From Planctomycetota bacterium (GTDB lineage: Bacteria; Planctomycetota; UBA1135; GCA-002686595), in NCBI GenBank assembly GCA_028823185.1, contig JAPKBY010000072.1, positions 1 to 7,695 of the forward strand: DNA of 7,695 nucleotides, written 5' to 3'. The position numbers and the translations under genes are program-made. Positions 6,236 through 7,695 of the stretch are shown here, one piece after another. Positions within the stretch are counted from its first letter, which is position 1. The number at the start of each line of letters is the position of its first letter. The notes under the pieces are model-generated. The model worked only from the letters and a program-made list of their open reading frames with translations. It had not been told where the DNA came from and did not search any database.

Positions 6236-7695
6236 ATGCAGTCCACCCTCTTGATAAAGTTCACATCCCTCCTCTTTATAGCGCTCTTCGCAGTCCCAGC
6301 CCTCACTGCACCTGACCCCCTTGAGGCCGATGGCCGCGTCATCGTGATCGGAATTGATGGTGGCGATTACGCCACCGTTAGAGATCTGATGGATGCTGGC
6401 CGTCTCCCCAACCTCGCAGAGTTGGCAAAAGAGGGCACCTTTGGGCCTCTCACTTCGACGATCTCACCGGAGTCTCCGACAGCTTGGGCCGCGCTCAATA
6501 CAGGTAGAAACCCCTCTGAGACCGGCGTCCCCGGCTTCGTCAAGCGGACCTTCCGCGATCTGGGGAGCGGAGAGGTGCCGATGCCGGATATCGGACACCA
6601 GAAGTCCGGAGACCGTCCGTTGACTGACTTTGAGCCTGATGGCTTGCTCGGCTTGTTGACCGCGATTGAGCCGTTAGAGCTGACGATGCTGCTTGGAATC
6701 ATCTCCGCGATCCTCTTCTTCGCAGTGCTCAAGGGGCTCTTGAAGCTGGGGACCGTCCCCTCTGGGGTGATCGCTCTCTTCATGGGGGGAGTCGGCGCAT
6801 TTGCTGCTCACTCTGCTACTCAGTTCATTCCGGAGAAGATCCCCTCCGTTGTCTCCAATCCGATGCGTGCTGCACCTTTCTGGGAGATCGCTGCTCAGGC
6901 CGGAAAGCGCAGCGTCGTCTTGGATGCTGCGATGGCGTGGGACCGTGAGCCGGTCGAGGGGGCTCGTGTCTTAGCAGGGCTCGGTGTGCCGGACATCCGC
7001 GGAGCGAATGGTGAGTGGTTTATTTACACCACCGACGCCTTTGCCTTCGAGCGCCCTCCGAAGGGCAAGAAGAAGGGGCTGACCGCTGGCACGATCTTCC
7101 GAGTCGATTGGAATGAGAATAAGATCGAGACAGAGATCTATGGACCACTGAACCCACACGCCTCTTCAGTCATTGAGAATGAGGTGGCTGAGATTGCAGA
7201 GCGCTTGGGAGACCCCGGCCTCGGATGGAAGGAGGGGAGCGCGCTCCGAGATCGTCAAAAGAGACTCAAGGATGAGCTCAAGATCGGTCCCAGGGCGACT
7301 CTACCACTCAAGGTTAAACGCATCGATGAAGGGGTGCTGGTCACGATCGGGACGGACAGTCACACGCTAAAAGAGGGCGAGTGGTCTGATTGGTATCGAT
7401 TGAGCTTTGAGCTCAATCCTTTCCTGAAGGCGCACGCGGTGACGCGAGTGAAGGTGATCTCGATTGACGAACCTCACTTTGAGCTCTTCGTGAATACGCT
7501 CGACATTGACCCCTCTAGGCCTCCTTTCTGGCAACCCGTCAGTCAGCCCGCCGGCTTCTCCAAGGAGCTCGCTGATTGGATCGGGGAACCCTATGAGACC
7601 TTCGGATGGGCCTGCGTCACGATGCCGTTCAAGGACGGGAAGATCGGTGGAGAGACCTTGATGGAGGACATCGAGTTCACCTTGGGGTGGCGCGA
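6236..7695 (+). CDS. Alkaline-phosphatase-superfamily (type I phosphodiesterase-like) membrane protein, 3' end outside the window
   Basis: The frame stays open from the ATG at 6236 to the window edge: 486 complete codons plus two bases, so the gene is partial. Residues 1-25 look like a signal peptide (MQSTLLIKFTSLLFIALFAV, then PALTA). VIVIGIDGGD (35-44) supplies the first metal-binding Asp (D41). RLPNLAELAKEGTFGPLTST (56-75) and SPESPTAWAALNTGRNP (77-93) form the nucleophile region; by spacing to the TG pair, S80 aligns with the nucleophile of NPP and sulfatase relatives. Two hydrophobic helices (about 150-168 and 174-194) are inserted after it, so part of the protein is membrane-embedded. 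Residues 328-450 include GEWSDWYRLSFELNPFLKA, typical of bacterial members. The remaining metal ligands (the DHG-type motif) should lie beyond the window. The substrate, a phosphodiester or phosphonate at the envelope, is unknown. The ribosome site is weak (CGGG, 6226-6229). Confidence 0.87.
   Translation, partial: MQSTLLIKFTSLLFIALFAVPALTAPDPLEADGRVIVIGIDGGDYATVRDLMDAGRLPNLAELAKEGTFGPLTSTISPESPTAWAALNTGRNPSETGVPGFVKRTFRDLGSGEVPMPDIGHQKSGDRPLTDFEPDGLLGLLTAIEPLELTMLLGIISAILFFAVLKGLLKLGTVPSGVIALFMGGVGAFAAHSATQFIPEKIPSVVSNPMRAAPFWEIAAQAGKRSVVLDAAMAWDREPVEGARVLAGLGVPDIRGANGEWFIYTTDAFAFERPPKGKKKGLTAGTIFRVDWNENKIETEIYGPLNPHASSVIENEVAEIAERLGDPGLGWKEGSALRDRQKRLKDELKIGPRATLPLKVKRIDEGVLVTIGTDSHTLKEGEWSDWYRLSFELNPFLKAHAVTRVKVISIDEPHFELFVNTLDIDPSRPPFWQPVSQPAGFSKELADWIGEPYETFGWACVTMPFKDGKIGGETLMEDIEFTLGWR

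Overview
The window reads as ordinary bacterial chromosome, G+C-rich by eye. It carries seven protein genes packed on both strands, with no RNA gene, CRISPR array, insertion sequence or phage gene visible. A bacterial host is indicated by prolipoprotein diacylglyceryl transferase (Lgt), a FabZ-type dehydratase and Shine-Dalgarno sites. Large tethered carboxypeptidase-regulatory-like proteins and membrane alkaline-phosphatase-superfamily enzymes are common in Planctomycetota and Myxococcota, so a lineage of that kind is a weak guess; no marker here fixes the phylum.

Left block (121-3422, minus strand), in transcription order: lgt, a divergent RNase HII-like nuclease whose start overlaps the lgt stop by 4 bases (ATGA), then, 78 bases on, a UDP-galactopyranose-mutase/protoporphyrinogen-oxidase-like flavoprotein with a forced TTG start. 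This looks like one transcription unit. The 120 bases left of it hold no gene but contain a 7-bp inverted repeat.

Middle block (3423-4988, plus strand): a 189-base divergent region rich in short palindromes leads to a clear Pus10-type tRNA pseudouridine synthase and then a FabZ-like hot-dog dehydratase 45 bases downstream. Pus10 is known mainly from archaea and eukaryotes. This copy is only 276 residues long and begins at the catalytic domain, without the N-terminal THUMP-containing region. It is the most unusual item in the window.

Right block (5001-7695): a membrane-anchored protein with three tandem carboxypeptidase-regulatory-like beta-sandwich modules (minus strand) converges on the dehydratase with 12 bases between stops. 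It diverges from an alkaline-phosphatase-superfamily phosphodiesterase-like protein (plus strand) that runs off the right edge. Both look like envelope proteins. No single pathway unites the seven genes; the best-supported links are the lgt/RNase overlap and the Pus10/dehydratase pair.
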